Positions 7,885-15,984 of a DNA stretch of 64,000 nucleotides are shown here, piece by piece. A model generated the notes under the pieces. It ran no database searches. It was given only the letters and a program-made list of their open reading frames with translations, and had not been told where the DNA came from. This DNA is from Mycobacteroides sp. LB1. Lineage in GTDB: Bacteria > Actinomycetota > Actinomycetes > Mycobacteriales > Mycobacteriaceae. The stretch lies in assembly GCF_013449725.1 (NCBI RefSeq), contig NZ_JACCFF010000001.1, positions 1,054,001 to 1,118,000 on the forward strand. The letters are read 5' to 3'. Positions within the stretch are counted from its first letter, which is position 1; each line of letters starts with the position of its first letter. Both the position numbers and the translations under genes were made by a program.

Positions 7885-9396
7885 ATGACAGCCGTCCCAC
7901 GCCGCACCGTATTGCGCGCCGCCTTGCTGGGTCTCGCGATAGCCCCGGCAGCGGCGTGCGGACCGGCGTTGGTGTCGGCGCGCCCGCGGCTGACGCACGG
8001 AGTCGCAAGCGGGTTCCCGCGTACCGACGGCGCAGTGATCTGGGCCCGGTCGGATAGCCCCGCCACCATGATCGTCGAAACGGCTGCCACCGAACGCTTC
8101 TCGGATGCAAGGCGTTTCACCGGGCCACTGCTCACCCCGGAATCGGACGGGACCGGCCGGATGCGTCTCACCGGGTTGCCCGCCGGCTCTGAGGTGCACT
8201 ACCGGGTGACGCTCGACTCGGACGGCACGCTTAGCGAGCCAGTCACCGGCCTCTTCCGGACGGCGCCCTCGTCCGCACGGGATGTCCGGTTGATCTGGTC
8301 TGGTGACGTCGCCGGGCAGGGATTCGGCATCAACCCCGATGTCGGCGGGATGAAGGTGTTCCGCACCATGGCGGACCGCGATCCGCACTTCTTCATCCAC
8401 AGTGGGGACACCGTGTATGCGGATGGCCCGATTCAAGAGACGCTGACGTTGCCCGACGGGCGAATCTGGCGAAACCAGGTCTCGGAGGCGAAAAGCGCTG
8501 TCGCCCAGACACTCGAACAATATCGGGGCCAATACGCCTACAACCTCACCGACGACAACTATCGATACTTCAACGGGCACGTGCCGCAGCTCGTGCAATG
8601 GGATGACCACGAGGTGATCAACAACTGGTATCCCGGCGAGATCCTCGATAACGACAAGTACACGGAAAAGCGCGTCGACGTGCTCGCCGAGTACGGGCAC
8701 CGGGCATTCCACGAATGGCAACCGCTCGAGGCCCGCGAAGCAGTGGACGGCCGCGTATACCAACGGGTTTCCTACGGCCCCCTGCTCGACGTGTTCATTC
8801 TCGACATGCGCAGCTACAAGGACCCCAACTCCCCCAACCGGCAGCCTTCGGGCGCCATCTTCGGTGAACGCCAGACCAGTTGGCTCATCGACGCCCTCGC
8901 GTCATCGACAGCCGTGTGGAAGGTCATCGCCAACGACCTGCCGCTGGCATTGGTGGTGCCAGACGGCAAGACGAACTTTGAAGCCGTCGCCAATGGCGAC
9001 GACGGCCCGCCCCTGGGACGGGAAACCGAACTGGCGCATATCCTTTCGCAGATCAAGGCCAGGCAGGTGCGCAATGTGGTGTGGCTGACCGCCGATGTCC
9101 ACTACACAGCGGCACACGAGTACTCACCGGCACGGGCCAAGTTCACGGACTTCGAGCCGTTTTGGGAGTTCGTGTCCGGGCCGCTACACGCGGGTGCCGG
9201 CCAGGAGAAGCCGCTCGATGGGACATTCGGTCCGCGAGCCGATTTCGTGCACGCCGCGCCGGTAGATCAACAGTCACCGCTGGATGGCTACCAGCACTTC
9301 GGGCAGATCGACATCGATGGCGGCGGCAACCTGACCGTCACGCTATGCGATGCCGCGGGCACCGCGCTCTACACGCGCGCCCTGTCACGCACTTAG
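7885..9396 (+). CDS. PhoD-like alkaline phosphatase/phosphodiesterase lipoprotein (503 aa)
   Basis: The N-terminus has a twin-arginine followed by a hydrophobic stretch ([20 protein letters not shown]), ending at a lipobox-like Cys25, so Tat export with lipid anchoring is likely. The PhoD N-terminal domain ([17 protein letters not shown]) is followed by the metallophosphatase core: [12 protein letters not shown] near residue 173, [16 protein letters not shown] near 240, [12 protein letters not shown], and [12 protein letters not shown] near 400. The Asp and His residues in these motifs are the expected metal ligands. It should hydrolyse phosphate esters outside the membrane. Its stop overlaps the convergent glmM stop by 3 nt. 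Confidence 0.92.
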   Translation: MTAVPRRTVLRAALLGLAIAPAAACGPALVSARPRLTHGVASGFPRTDGAVIWARSDSPATMIVETAATERFSDARRFTGPLLTPESDGTGRMRLTGLPAGSEVHYRVTLDSDGTLSEPVTGLFRTAPSSARDVRLIWSGDVAGQGFGINPDVGGMKVFRTMADRDPHFFIHSGDTVYADGPIQETLTLPDGRIWRNQVSEAKSAVAQTLEQYRGQYAYNLTDDNYRYFNGHVPQLVQWDDHEVINNWYPGEILDNDKYTEKRVDVLAEYGHRAFHEWQPLEAREAVDGRVYQRVSYGPLLDVFILDMRSYKDPNSPNRQPSGAIFGERQTSWLIDALASSTAVWKVIANDLPLALVVPDGKTNFEAVANGDDGPPLGRETELAHILSQIKARQVRNVVWLTADVHYTAAHEYSPARAKFTDFEPFWEFVSGPLHAGAGQEKPLDGTFGPRADFVHAAPVDQQSPLDGYQHFGQIDIDGGGNLTVTLCDAAGTALYTRALSRT

Positions 9397-10709
9397 ACCG
9401 CGCCGACCACCTGAGCCACACGCTCGGCAAGGCGCTGCGCAATGGACTGTTCACCGGCCTCCACCATGACGCGGACCAGCTGTTCGGTTCCAGAAGGACG
9501 CAACAGAATTCGACCATTGCCCGCGAGCTCGGACTCCACCTCCGCGACCGCGGCCAGCACCTGCGGCGCCTGCGCAACGGCCTGTTTGTCAGAAACCGGA
9601 ACGTTGATGAGTGTCTGGGGCAGGCCACGCATCGCGGAGGCCAGCTCGGCCAGCGACTGCCCGGTTTGGGCCATCCTGGACATGAGGCGCAGGCCCGTCA
9701 CAATCCCGTCGCCGGTGGTGGCTAAGGAAGGCAGCACGATATGGCCGGATTGTTCACCACCCAAGGCGAATTGGCCTGCGCGTAGCTCTTCCAACACGTA
9801 GCGGTCGCCGACTGCCGTCACCTTGACGTCGATGCCTGCCGCGCGCATCGCGATATGAAGCCCCTGGTTGCTCATCACCGTGGTGACGAGCGTGTTGTCG
9901 GTGAGCTCTCCAGCCTCCGCCATCGCCTTCGCGAGCACAACCATGATGACGTCGCCGTCGATGACATTCCCGTCGGCATCCACCGCGAGGCATCTGTCGG
10001 CATCGCCGTCGTGCGCGAGGCCAAGATGGGCGTTGTGAGCCCTGACCGCAGCCTGCACCGGGCCCAGATGCGTTGAGCCGCAGCCGTCGTTGATATTCAG
10101 CCCATCAGGGTCGGCATTGATGTCGATAACGTGGGCGCCGGCCTCCCGGTATGCCAGCGGGGCCGCATCCGATGCCGCTCCGTGCGCGCAATCGACCACA
10201 ACGGTCAGGCCGTCCAAGGAATGGATGTCGGCAGTGCCGACATGATGCAAGTACCGATCGAGGGCATCCGCGGCATCACGGACACGGCCGATTCCGGCAC
10301 CCGTCGGACGCACTGCGGTCGTCTCGAGCTGCGCCTCAATGGCGGCCTCGGCGACATCGTCGAGCTTGTGACCCCCTACGCCGAAAATCTTTATTCCGTT
10401 GTCGGGCATGGGATTATGAGAAGCAGAGATCATGACACCAAAGGCAGCGCCGTAGGCACCCGTCAGATACGCCACCGCCGGCGTGGGAAGCACCCCGACC
10501 CTTAGCACGTCGACACCCTCTGCAGCGATACCCGCGACGACCGCCGCTTCAAGCATCTCGCCGCTGGCGCGCGGATCGCGGCCCACGATGGCGACGGCGC
10601 TCCTGTGTCCCAGAGACCGTGCCGCGGCGGCCCCGAGTGCCATCGCGAGCTCTGCCGTCAGATCGGCATTCGCGACACCCCGGACGCCGTCCGTGCCAAA
10701 CAAACCCAT
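9393..10709 (-). CDS. glmM: Phosphoglucosamine mutase (438 aa)
   Basis: GlmM (MrsA in M. tuberculosis) converts glucosamine-6-phosphate to glucosamine-1-phosphate for UDP-GlcNAc. It starts [11 protein letters not shown]. The active-site phosphoserine is S97 in [13 protein letters not shown], the metal loop DGDADRC lies near residue 237, and a sugar-binding loop with GGEQSGH lies near 320. The C-terminal [12 protein letters not shown] binds substrate phosphate. It is slightly shorter than the roughly 448-residue M. tuberculosis protein. It is downstream of rplM-rpsI on the same strand but separated from them by a terminator. Confidence 0.97.
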   Translation of the reverse strand: MGLFGTDGVRGVANADLTAELAMALGAAAARSLGHRSAVAIVGRDPRASGEMLEAAVVAGIAAEGVDVLRVGVLPTPAVAYLTGAYGAAFGVMISASHNPMPDNGIKIFGVGGHKLDDVAEAAIEAQLETTAVRPTGAGIGRVRDAADALDRYLHHVGTADIHSLDGLTVVVDCAHGAASDAAPLAYREAGAHVIDINADPDGLNINDGCGSTHLGPVQAAVRAHNAHLGLAHDGDADRCLAVDADGNVIDGDVIMVVLAKAMAEAGELTDNTLVTTVMSNQGLHIAMRAAGIDVKVTAVGDRYVLEELRAGQFALGGEQSGHIVLPSLATTGDGIVTGLRLMSRMAQTGQSLAELASAMRGLPQTLINVPVSDKQAVAQAPQVLAAVAEVESELAGNGRILLRPSGTEQLVRVMVEAGEQSIAQRLAERVAQVVGAV

Positions 10710-10747
10710 GCGCCTAACCTCTCACACCCGACTGGCCCCAAAACGCG

Positions 10748-10782
10748 ATTGCGCCGACACACATGTTGTGTGCCGGCGCAAT
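10748..10782 (-). terminator. Rho-independent terminator after rpsI
   Basis: The arms ATTGCGCCG (10748-10756) and CGGCGCAAT (10774-10782) are followed inward by CACACA/TGTGTG with one mismatch and a 3-nt loop. On the minus strand the stem is followed by CGCGTTTT. It lies 20 bp past the rpsI stop and before the glmM start, so it separates the two transcripts. Confidence 0.75.
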
Positions 10783-10802
10783 ACGCGGACGAACAGAATC
10801 GA

Positions 10803-11336
10803 TCAGCGCTTCGAGTACTGAGGCGCCTTACGGGCCTTCTTGAGACCGTACTTCTTACGCTCGATCGCACGCGGGTCACGAGTGAGGAAGCCGGCCTTCT
10901 TCAGCACCGGACGGTCCTCGGGCTCCACGATGATGAGTGCCCGGGCGATGGCCAGACGCAGCGCGCCGGCCTGGCCCGAGGGGCCGCCACCAACCAGGTG
11001 GGCGAAGATATCCACGGTGTCGACGCGGTTCACCGAGACCAGCGGCGCCTTGATGAGCTGCTGGTGCACCTTGTTCGGGAAGTACTCCTCCAGGCTACGG
11101 CCATCCAGGAGGAACTTGCCGGTGCCGGGACTGAGGCGCACACGGACGACGGCTTCCTTGCGGCGACCGACGGTCTGGATGGGCTTGTCGATGACGACGG
11201 GACCGCGAGTCGGGGCCTTGACGACCTCGGTCTCCTCGACAGTCACCTCGACGACCGCCTGGTCACCGGTCTCGACGGCATTTTCCGTTTTTGCAGTGTC
11301 GTCTGCGGGGGTCTGCTCTTCGGCGATATCGGTCAC
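10803..11336 (-). CDS. rpsI: 30S ribosomal protein S9 (177 aa)
   Basis: S9 sits in the 30S head with its C-terminal tail near the P-site tRNA anticodon. The conserved core runs from [20 protein letters not shown] through [19 protein letters not shown] to the invariant C-terminal [15 protein letters not shown]. The first 45 residues or so are an acidic extension typical of mycobacterial S9. GTG at 11336-11334 overlaps the rplM TGA (GTGA), so translation is coupled to rplM. The length fits the extended actinobacterial form. Confidence 0.97.
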   Translation of the reverse strand: MTDIAEEQTPADDTAKTENAVETGDQAVVEVTVEETEVVKAPTRGPVVIDKPIQTVGRRKEAVVRVRLSPGTGKFLLDGRSLEEYFPNKVHQQLIKAPLVSVNRVDTVDIFAHLVGGGPSGQAGALRLAIARALIIVEPEDRPVLKKAGFLTRDPRAIERKKYGLKKARKAPQYSKR

Positions 11337-11776
11337 TGAGCCACCTGCTTAATCTCGAACGGGATCGGCTGCTGCGCGCCATGCGGGTGCTCAGGGCCGG
11401 CGTACACCTTGAGCTTGCGCTCGATCTGGTGGCCCAGCTTGGTCTTGGGCAGCATGCCGACGATTGCCTTCTCCACCGTGCGAGTGGGGAACTTCTGCAG
11501 CTGCTCGCCGATGCTGCGCTTGCGCAGACCGCCCGGGAAACCCGAGTGACGGTAGGCGAACTTATCGGTGAGCTTCTTACCGCTCAGGGCAATCTTCTCG
11601 GCGTTGATGATGACGACAAAATCGCCACCATCGGCGTGGGGGGCATAGGTCGGCTTGTGCTTGCCGCGCAGCAGAATGGCTGCTTGGACGGCAAGACGGC
11701 CGAGTACTACGTCCGTGGCGTCGATGACATACCAGCTAGTGGTGATGTCACCCGCCTTGGGCGTGTAGGTAGGCAC
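11333..11776 (-). CDS. rplM: 50S ribosomal protein L13 (147 aa)
   Basis: L13 is an early-assembling 50S protein. The core [24 protein letters not shown] is followed by [11 protein letters not shown] and the C-terminal [18 protein letters not shown]. The open frame extends to 11938, but GTG at 11776 (PTYTPKAGD) follows an AAGGAAAG Shine-Dalgarno and gives exactly the M. tuberculosis length of 147. It is first in the rplM-rpsI operon, with a promoter predicted about 150 nt upstream. Confidence 0.97.
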   Translation of the reverse strand: MPTYTPKAGDITTSWYVIDATDVVLGRLAVQAAILLRGKHKPTYAPHADGGDFVVIINAEKIALSGKKLTDKFAYRHSGFPGGLRKRSIGEQLQKFPTRTVEKAIVGMLPKTKLGHQIERKLKVYAGPEHPHGAQQPIPFEIKQVAQ

Positions 11777-11918
11777 AATCTTTCCTTGTCTACTCGGGTG
11801 GATGCTCGGACGGTTTCCGCCGTTCGAGACGCTGGCCACGGCAGGCGGTGGAGGTTCATCTCGGCGACCAGTGGTGACCCGAGCCTCATGTACATGACGT
11901 ACCGCACGCCAACGACGG

Positions 11919-11948
11919 AGCTTACCGGGATACGTCACCGCAGGTCAA
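11919..11948 (-). promoter_or_regulatory. Predicted sigma-A type promoter for rplM-rpsI
   Basis: On the minus strand, -35 TTGACC (11948-11943), an 18-nt spacer and -10 TAAGCT (11924-11919). The predicted 5' UTR is about 135 nt. It is among the best consensus promoters in the window. Confidence 0.5.
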
Positions 11949-12009
11949 AACGCGGCTGGGTGGCCCGCGTGGGATTATCGTGTTCGACGGCAGACGGGGA
12001 GGCTCAGGC

Positions 12010-13359
12010 GTGGAGATCCTGAAGAACACGTTCTTTCTGTATCGACGATGCTTCCTACAGTTGATCGCCATCTATCTCGTCGGATGGCTGGTCCGATACG
12101 GCATCGTTCAGCTTGCAGTCGCAGTGGCCGTCAAGCACGGCATGATCTGGGGAAACTTCCTTCTACCGCTGTCTCCGTTGACGATGCTGCTGACGTATCT
12201 GGGGATGTTCTGGGTGCTGCGGCCATACATATTTCCCGACGCAACCGATACCGGTGTCCAAACATTTCTCAACACGGCGTTGCAGACTGTCCTCCCCGCA
12301 TTCGCCATTCTCGTCCTGTGGAAGCTTCACCTGCACGACGAACGCGACTATCAGTTCGGGACCCGGCTAGGCCTCAAGGACCTGCGAAACGCCGCAGTTT
12401 TACCGACAAACACCGAAGCTATGAGAACTCTCAGAGCCGAGCAAGATCACTTGATACACCCCAATGCCACAACTCTCTTGCTCATCGTTCTCGGCCTACT
12501 TGTCATTCGGCGACTTCTCACCGTGCTCGCAACCCGATTGCCAACCTGGACGATCCCGGCCCGACTGTACGTGGAGGCCACCTGGGTCTACATCGTGTCG
12601 GTGGCCTCTGCCGCGGCGATTTTCGCGTCTCCTGAATGGATAAGCGAACGAAAGGTCGTCGCCTGGTATCGACATCAGAAACAGATCGTATTCGACCATC
12701 TCGGACCAATAGCCGACGCGATCAATTGGATAAGCGATCACACCGCTGACGCATCGCTCGCACTACTTGCTCCCCTGTCGTGGTTTGTGATCGCAGGTCT
12801 GGCGTATAGCCAAGAAAACACCTCAACCTGGGCAGATGCGTCCCGGGCAGTGCTCGGTCAGACACGTTATGAACAAGTCGTCCGGGTCGCCCGCAAGCCG
12901 ATGGATACAGTGACGTCGCGGTGGCAGTCCCTTCCCTCGTCACTGCGAGCACGTAGCGAGGAGTTCAGATCAGGGATACTCGGGACCTTCGACCATGTGC
13001 GAGATGCTCTGCGGCTCGCATTGCAGACTGGCGCCCTACCGTTCGCTTTCTATACAACGCTATTCGCTATTCTTGTGCTGCTCTACCCGACGGATACGTT
13101 TTTCAATCCGCAGATTACTGACGGAATTCTTTGGCGGGGCTTCGCCTACCTGTTTGGGCCTCACGAATGGATGTGGTGGACTGCCCGCGAAGGCACCATT
13201 CGGCTATTCCTTGGCGCATTAATCGAGCCAATCCGCATTTGCCTCGTCGCGGGGATGTTCTGGTATTGCGTCGAGCGAACACGTCAATTAAGCGTGAATC
13301 GAGCGATCAATTTAATCCGGCCCGATCCACTGAATGACACATCGACACCTCTGAGTTGA
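12010..13359 (+). CDS. Polytopic membrane protein of the accessory insert (449 aa, unknown family)
   Basis: No family is recognised. At least seven hydrophobic segments can be seen: two near residues 15-40, one near 50-75, and others near 102-120, 155-175, 190-210, 255-275, 345-365 and 405-425. A charged, largely helical soluble stretch lies at 290-335 (SLRARSEEFRSG). GTG at 12010 follows GGGGAGG and is preferred over the weak start at 11980. The gene runs away from rplM, and its 3' end overlaps the opposing 185-aa gene by 76 bp. rplM and esxT are adjacent in M. tuberculosis, so this gene belongs to an insert. A transporter or structural membrane role cannot be chosen. Confidence 0.8.
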   Translation: MEILKNTFFLYRRCFLQLIAIYLVGWLVRYGIVQLAVAVAVKHGMIWGNFLLPLSPLTMLLTYLGMFWVLRPYIFPDATDTGVQTFLNTALQTVLPAFAILVLWKLHLHDERDYQFGTRLGLKDLRNAAVLPTNTEAMRTLRAEQDHLIHPNATTLLLIVLGLLVIRRLLTVLATRLPTWTIPARLYVEATWVYIVSVASAAAIFASPEWISERKVVAWYRHQKQIVFDHLGPIADAINWISDHTADASLALLAPLSWFVIAGLAYSQENTSTWADASRAVLGQTRYEQVVRVARKPMDTVTSRWQSLPSSLRARSEEFRSGILGTFDHVRDALRLALQTGALPFAFYTTLFAILVLLYPTDTFFNPQITDGILWRGFAYLFGPHEWMWWTAREGTIRLFLGALIEPIRICLVAGMFWYCVERTRQLSVNRAINLIRPDPLNDTSTPLS

Positions 13360-13841
13360 ACATCTTTGGGAATCTCGACAACGAGAACGTAATCCTTCGA
13401 TGGCACTTTTCCTGAACAATTCCCGGAGTAACTATTTCTTTCCATCCATTGGTCTATATCTCGCGAACGTATCGAATCCCATGAATTCCACTCTCGCATT
13501 CGATCGTCAAATACGGATGCCGAGCATTTCGAGTAATCGTTGCCCGCCCTGCCCACCTTCTCTTCACCGAATTCACGCTCGAAAAGAAAAGCAACAGTTC
13601 GGCCATTCAGCGGGGTTTTCCCCCTAGTGTCCGGCTCAACTTTCGGAATGCTTAATTCACGCATACGCCACGACGTACCAAAGATTTCTATCACCCCTTT
13701 AGATGCGACAACCACCGGCACATTCTCGGCAAGGGTGGAACGGCGCATAGCGGGGACCCAGATTGTAATATAATACACCGAACAGCACACGACGATAATG
13801 ACCAGCGCAAACACGGTTGCGTGACGAATCTTCAAAGTCAT
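13284..13841 (-). CDS. Single-pass membrane-anchored protein, insert protein 3 (185 aa, unknown)
   Basis: It has one hydrophobic segment at residues 8-29 (TVFALVIIVVCCSVYYITIW) and then an extracytoplasmic domain. The domain ends with a beta-rich stretch, DYVLVVEIPKDVQLRGVDV, which resembles the closing strands of DUF4352-like immunoglobulin-fold domains. It is the third gene of a minus-strand set and starts with an ATGA overlap on the gene before it. Base composition is low for the replicon (25 G+C in the 60 bases 13381-13440). The last 76 bp are antisense to the end of the polytopic membrane gene. Function is unknown. Confidence 0.68.
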   Translation of the reverse strand: MTLKIRHATVFALVIIVVCCSVYYITIWVPAMRRSTLAENVPVVVASKGVIEIFGTSWRMRELSIPKVEPDTRGKTPLNGRTVAFLFEREFGEEKVGRAGNDYSKCSASVFDDRMREWNSWDSIRSRDIDQWMERNSYSGNCSGKVPSKDYVLVVEIPKDVQLRGVDVSFSGSGRIKLIARFTLN

Positions 13842-14440
13842 TGCCGAACTCCGAATCCGTCGAGAACTATCCTCGAGCGCACTTGCACCGATTGCCGCGA
13901 AATCGACACAGTAATCTGGGAATCCAGAGGGGGGTCCATCGCCTCGCCGGTACGCTCATCTTGAAACGAGTTCAACAAGTCCAATTTCATGACATCGCCC
14001 ATCTCTGGGACCTCAAACACTAAGACGGACCTGTATCGCAGTCCTGGCTGCAACATCAAGGGGCGCGACGAGATGTCGCCGACATTAGTGCGCAGTCCAG
14101 TTCGGGTAGAACCCGACTGCAAGTAGGGGCTCAGTCGAGAGGATTTGACCAGCGTCCCATACGTAGTATCAACAACAATCCAATAGCCTTGCGAATAGTA
14201 GTCGTGACTAAGGACACCCAACGTTCCTATTTCAGCAGAAATATGACGCGAGGCATACACACTATGCACCGTAGCCGAAATGTTGCGCCCAGTGATTTTG
14301 TCGCCAATCTGCCCCGCAACAGGCAATGCCGAATAGGATTCCGGCCGAGATGGTATACATGACCAAATAAACATCGAGATTGCTACTAGAATTAGCGCAG
14401 CGACCGAGCGGCTGAGGTCCGATTGACTGAGGCCCTTCAT
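13838..14440 (-). CDS. Membrane-anchored DUF4352-like protein, insert protein 2 (200 aa)
   Basis: Hydrophobic residues 13-27 end at Cys28 (FIWSC), which could be an atypical lipobox or a simple anchor. The mature part carries the late DUF4352-like pattern LQPGLRYRSVLVFEVPEMGD near residues 130-150, where a basal P-G turn precedes a VFEVP strand. The middle of a three-gene unit: it starts 3 nt after the 202-aa gene and its TGA overlaps the start of the 185-aa gene. No function is assigned. The family suggestion rests on pattern resemblance only. Confidence 0.7.
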   Translation of the reverse strand: MKGLSQSDLSRSVAALILVAISMFIWSCIPSRPESYSALPVAGQIGDKITGRNISATVHSVYASRHISAEIGTLGVLSHDYYSQGYWIVVDTTYGTLVKSSRLSPYLQSGSTRTGLRTNVGDISSRPLMLQPGLRYRSVLVFEVPEMGDVMKLDLLNSFQDERTGEAMDPPLDSQITVSISRQSVQVRSRIVLDGFGVRQ

Positions 14441-14443
14441 ATT

Positions 14444-15052
14444 TCAACATCTACCCAGCTGAGCCGTGAGTTGACCGTGAGTATCTCGATCAGCCAGCAT
14501 CCATTGCACCACGGGAATGAACTCTTGTGACTTCTTCTCAAGGTCGTTGATGTTAACAATCGCCGTTCGTGAACTCGTTAGCCATTTATTCGGAACCTGC
14601 CACGTGATACCAGCTTCCATGGTGGTACCCGCCGCAATATCCGTCACCGGAGAGCTGCCACCTTCTGGAACAATGCCCACAAACACGTCGTTTGACTTGT
14701 CGGTCTGAAGCTCAAATATCTTGTATCTATTATTTCCATCAAAAACCAAGTCCTCATCAACGACACTCTCGATAGTGACGCGAAGAACAAGAATAGACTT
14801 ATCGTCGGGGATGGCATACGCGTATGAAAAGGGGACCTTCTTACATCCCGCGACTAATGCGTGGGGGGTGATACGAAGCGGGCCATTCAGGTACGTCTCA
14901 CCTAATTGAACCGGCTTGACCGTTGGCGCTTCGCCGAGCCCGCCGAACGCGGCAGCAACAGCCAAGACCGCAACTGTCACGACCTGCCATAGGCGCTTTA
15001 ACTGAGTGCGTTGCAATTGCTCACGCAACCATGCGAGACCCACTCTCAACAC
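14444..15052 (-). CDS. Membrane-anchored DUF4352-like protein, insert protein 1 (202 aa)
   Basis: GTG at 15052 follows a GAGGGGG Shine-Dalgarno. Residues 20-40 are a membrane or signal-anchor segment (LWQVVTVAVLAVAAAFGGLG). The exported part contains beta-strand-like stretches SILVLRVTIESVVDEDLVF and AAGTTMEAGITWQVPNKW, with the strand order of DUF4352-like domains. It is the first gene of the insert operon 15052 to 13284. It lies between the polytopic membrane gene and esxT. No enzymatic motif is seen. A secreted binding or sensing role would fit but is not shown. Confidence 0.72.
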   Translation of the reverse strand: MLRVGLAWLREQLQRTQLKRLWQVVTVAVLAVAAAFGGLGEAPTVKPVQLGETYLNGPLRITPHALVAGCKKVPFSYAYAIPDDKSILVLRVTIESVVDEDLVFDGNNRYKIFELQTDKSNDVFVGIVPEGGSSPVTDIAAGTTMEAGITWQVPNKWLTSSRTAIVNINDLEKKSQEFIPVVQWMLADRDTHGQLTAQLGRC

Positions 15053-15167
15053 GACGCCCCCTCATCCACCAGCACCGAGGCCAATTCCGAGCCTAACCAT
15101 GGGAAGTTTATGCCACCAGCCATTCGCTAACCACGGCTCGCCGATTCGAGCGCCAGCTTCAAAAAAA

Positions 15168-15208
15168 CTGTGGGGCCTTGGTGGCTCTCCTCCACCAAGG
15201 CCCCACAG
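15168..15208 (-). terminator. Strong intrinsic terminator after esxT
   Basis: A perfect 17-bp stem: left arm 15168-15184 (CTGTGGGGCCTTGGTGG), right arm 15192-15208, and a 7-nt loop. On the minus strand it is followed directly by seven T residues (15167-15161). It ends the ESX-4 minus-strand operon 25 bp after the esxT stop and marks the border with the accessory insert. Confidence 0.9.
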
Positions 15209-15232
15209 GGTCTTCAATCAACCGTCGGCGAT

Positions 15233-15520
15233 TTAGCCGTGCCAGGCACCCGCAGCGCTCTGGTCGGTGTGCTGCGCGTCCTGGTTACCCTGATCAACCT
15301 TGGAGTTGAGCTGGGTCAGGATGTGGTTGAGGTCCTCCGCAGACTGGTGCCAAGACTTCTGGTAATCCTGGTACGCGGACGCTTCCTGGCCTTCCGCCTG
15401 CTGAATCAAGGGCTGAACATCGTGCTGCAGCTCCTCGAGGCCAGCCTGAAGCTTGCCGACGATACCCTTTACATCTGCAACCAACGCGTCGATCTCGCCG
15501 TGGTTATACGTAATCTGCAT
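15233..15520 (-). CDS. esxT: ESX-4 WXG100-family protein EsxT (95 aa)
   Basis: Small helical-hairpin substrate of the ESX-4 system, expected to pair with EsxU. Helix 1 spans about residues 8-40 and helix 2 about 45-85. The ending SAAGAW is like M. tuberculosis EsxT, and YQDYQKSWHQSAEDLNHIL matches the EsxT helix 2 pattern. The turn reads A42-E43-G44, so the canonical Trp of W-X-G is absent. The Shine-Dalgarno AGAAGGGAA precedes the ATG. It is the last gene of eccC4-Rv3446c homologue-esxU-esxT and is followed by a strong terminator. Confidence 0.9.
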   Translation of the reverse strand: MQITYNHGEIDALVADVKGIVGKLQAGLEELQHDVQPLIQQAEGQEASAYQDYQKSWHQSAEDLNHILTQLNSKVDQGNQDAQHTDQSAAGAWHG

Positions 15521-15558
15521 GCTTATTCCCTTCTGTGTGATGTCTTTGACAGCTATTA

Positions 15559-15843
15559 CTAGACGTTGTAGGTCGGAGCCTCGTCCATTTCCTGGATACG
15601 GCGCTTGTTCGACTCCATGGTGTCGGAGATCTGCAACAGCACCTTCTGGATATCACCCATCTCCTGATCGAAGCGAGCCATCGCCTCGTCAAAGGCATGC
15701 CGCGCCTGGCCCTGCCAAGTACTGGTGCCCACCGCTACGCGGTCCCGCAGTTGGTTCTGGATCGCGGCGAACTCCTGGTGCTTGCCTTCGATCTTCTTCG
15801 ACGTAGCGTCGAGCAACGCCAAGTCATTCTGGAAAACAGCCAC
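15559..15843 (-). CDS. esxU: ESX-4 WXG100-family protein EsxU (94 aa)
   Basis: EsxU partner of EsxT. A helix-turn-helix hairpin with an intact W43-Q44-G45 turn (TSTWQGQARHAFDEAM) and a second helix to about residue 84. It lies 38 bp before esxT and about 140 bp after the Rv3446c-like gene. A GGGAGG Shine-Dalgarno precedes the start, and a symmetrical hairpin region lies just upstream. Export through the ESX-4 EccBCDE channel is established for the family; pairing here is inferred from gene order. Confidence 0.92.
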   Translation of the reverse strand: MAVFQNDLALLDATSKKIEGKHQEFAAIQNQLRDRVAVGTSTWQGQARHAFDEAMARFDQEMGDIQKVLLQISDTMESNKRRIQEMDEAPTYNV

Positions 15844-15868
15844 TTCGAATCCTCCCTTGTCCCCAGGC

Positions 15869-15906
15869 CCGGCCAGTCACGGGTGTGACTTCCGGTTTCT
15901 GGCCGG
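15869..15906. promoter_or_regulatory. Symmetrical hairpin element upstream of esxU
   Basis: Outer arms CCGGCCAG (15869-15876) and CTGGCCGG (15899-15906) enclose an inner GTCAC-GGGT-GTGAC hairpin (15876-15889). It ends 26 bp upstream of the esxU start, so it is either an operator or a structured leader. No regulator is known to bind here. Confidence 0.35.
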
Positions 15907-15984
15907 TTTGTCCTTACAACTAGATACGATGGCCCCACCGCCAGATCGGTTCCATCTTTTTCAAAGTTTTTTTCAGCAATCTTG

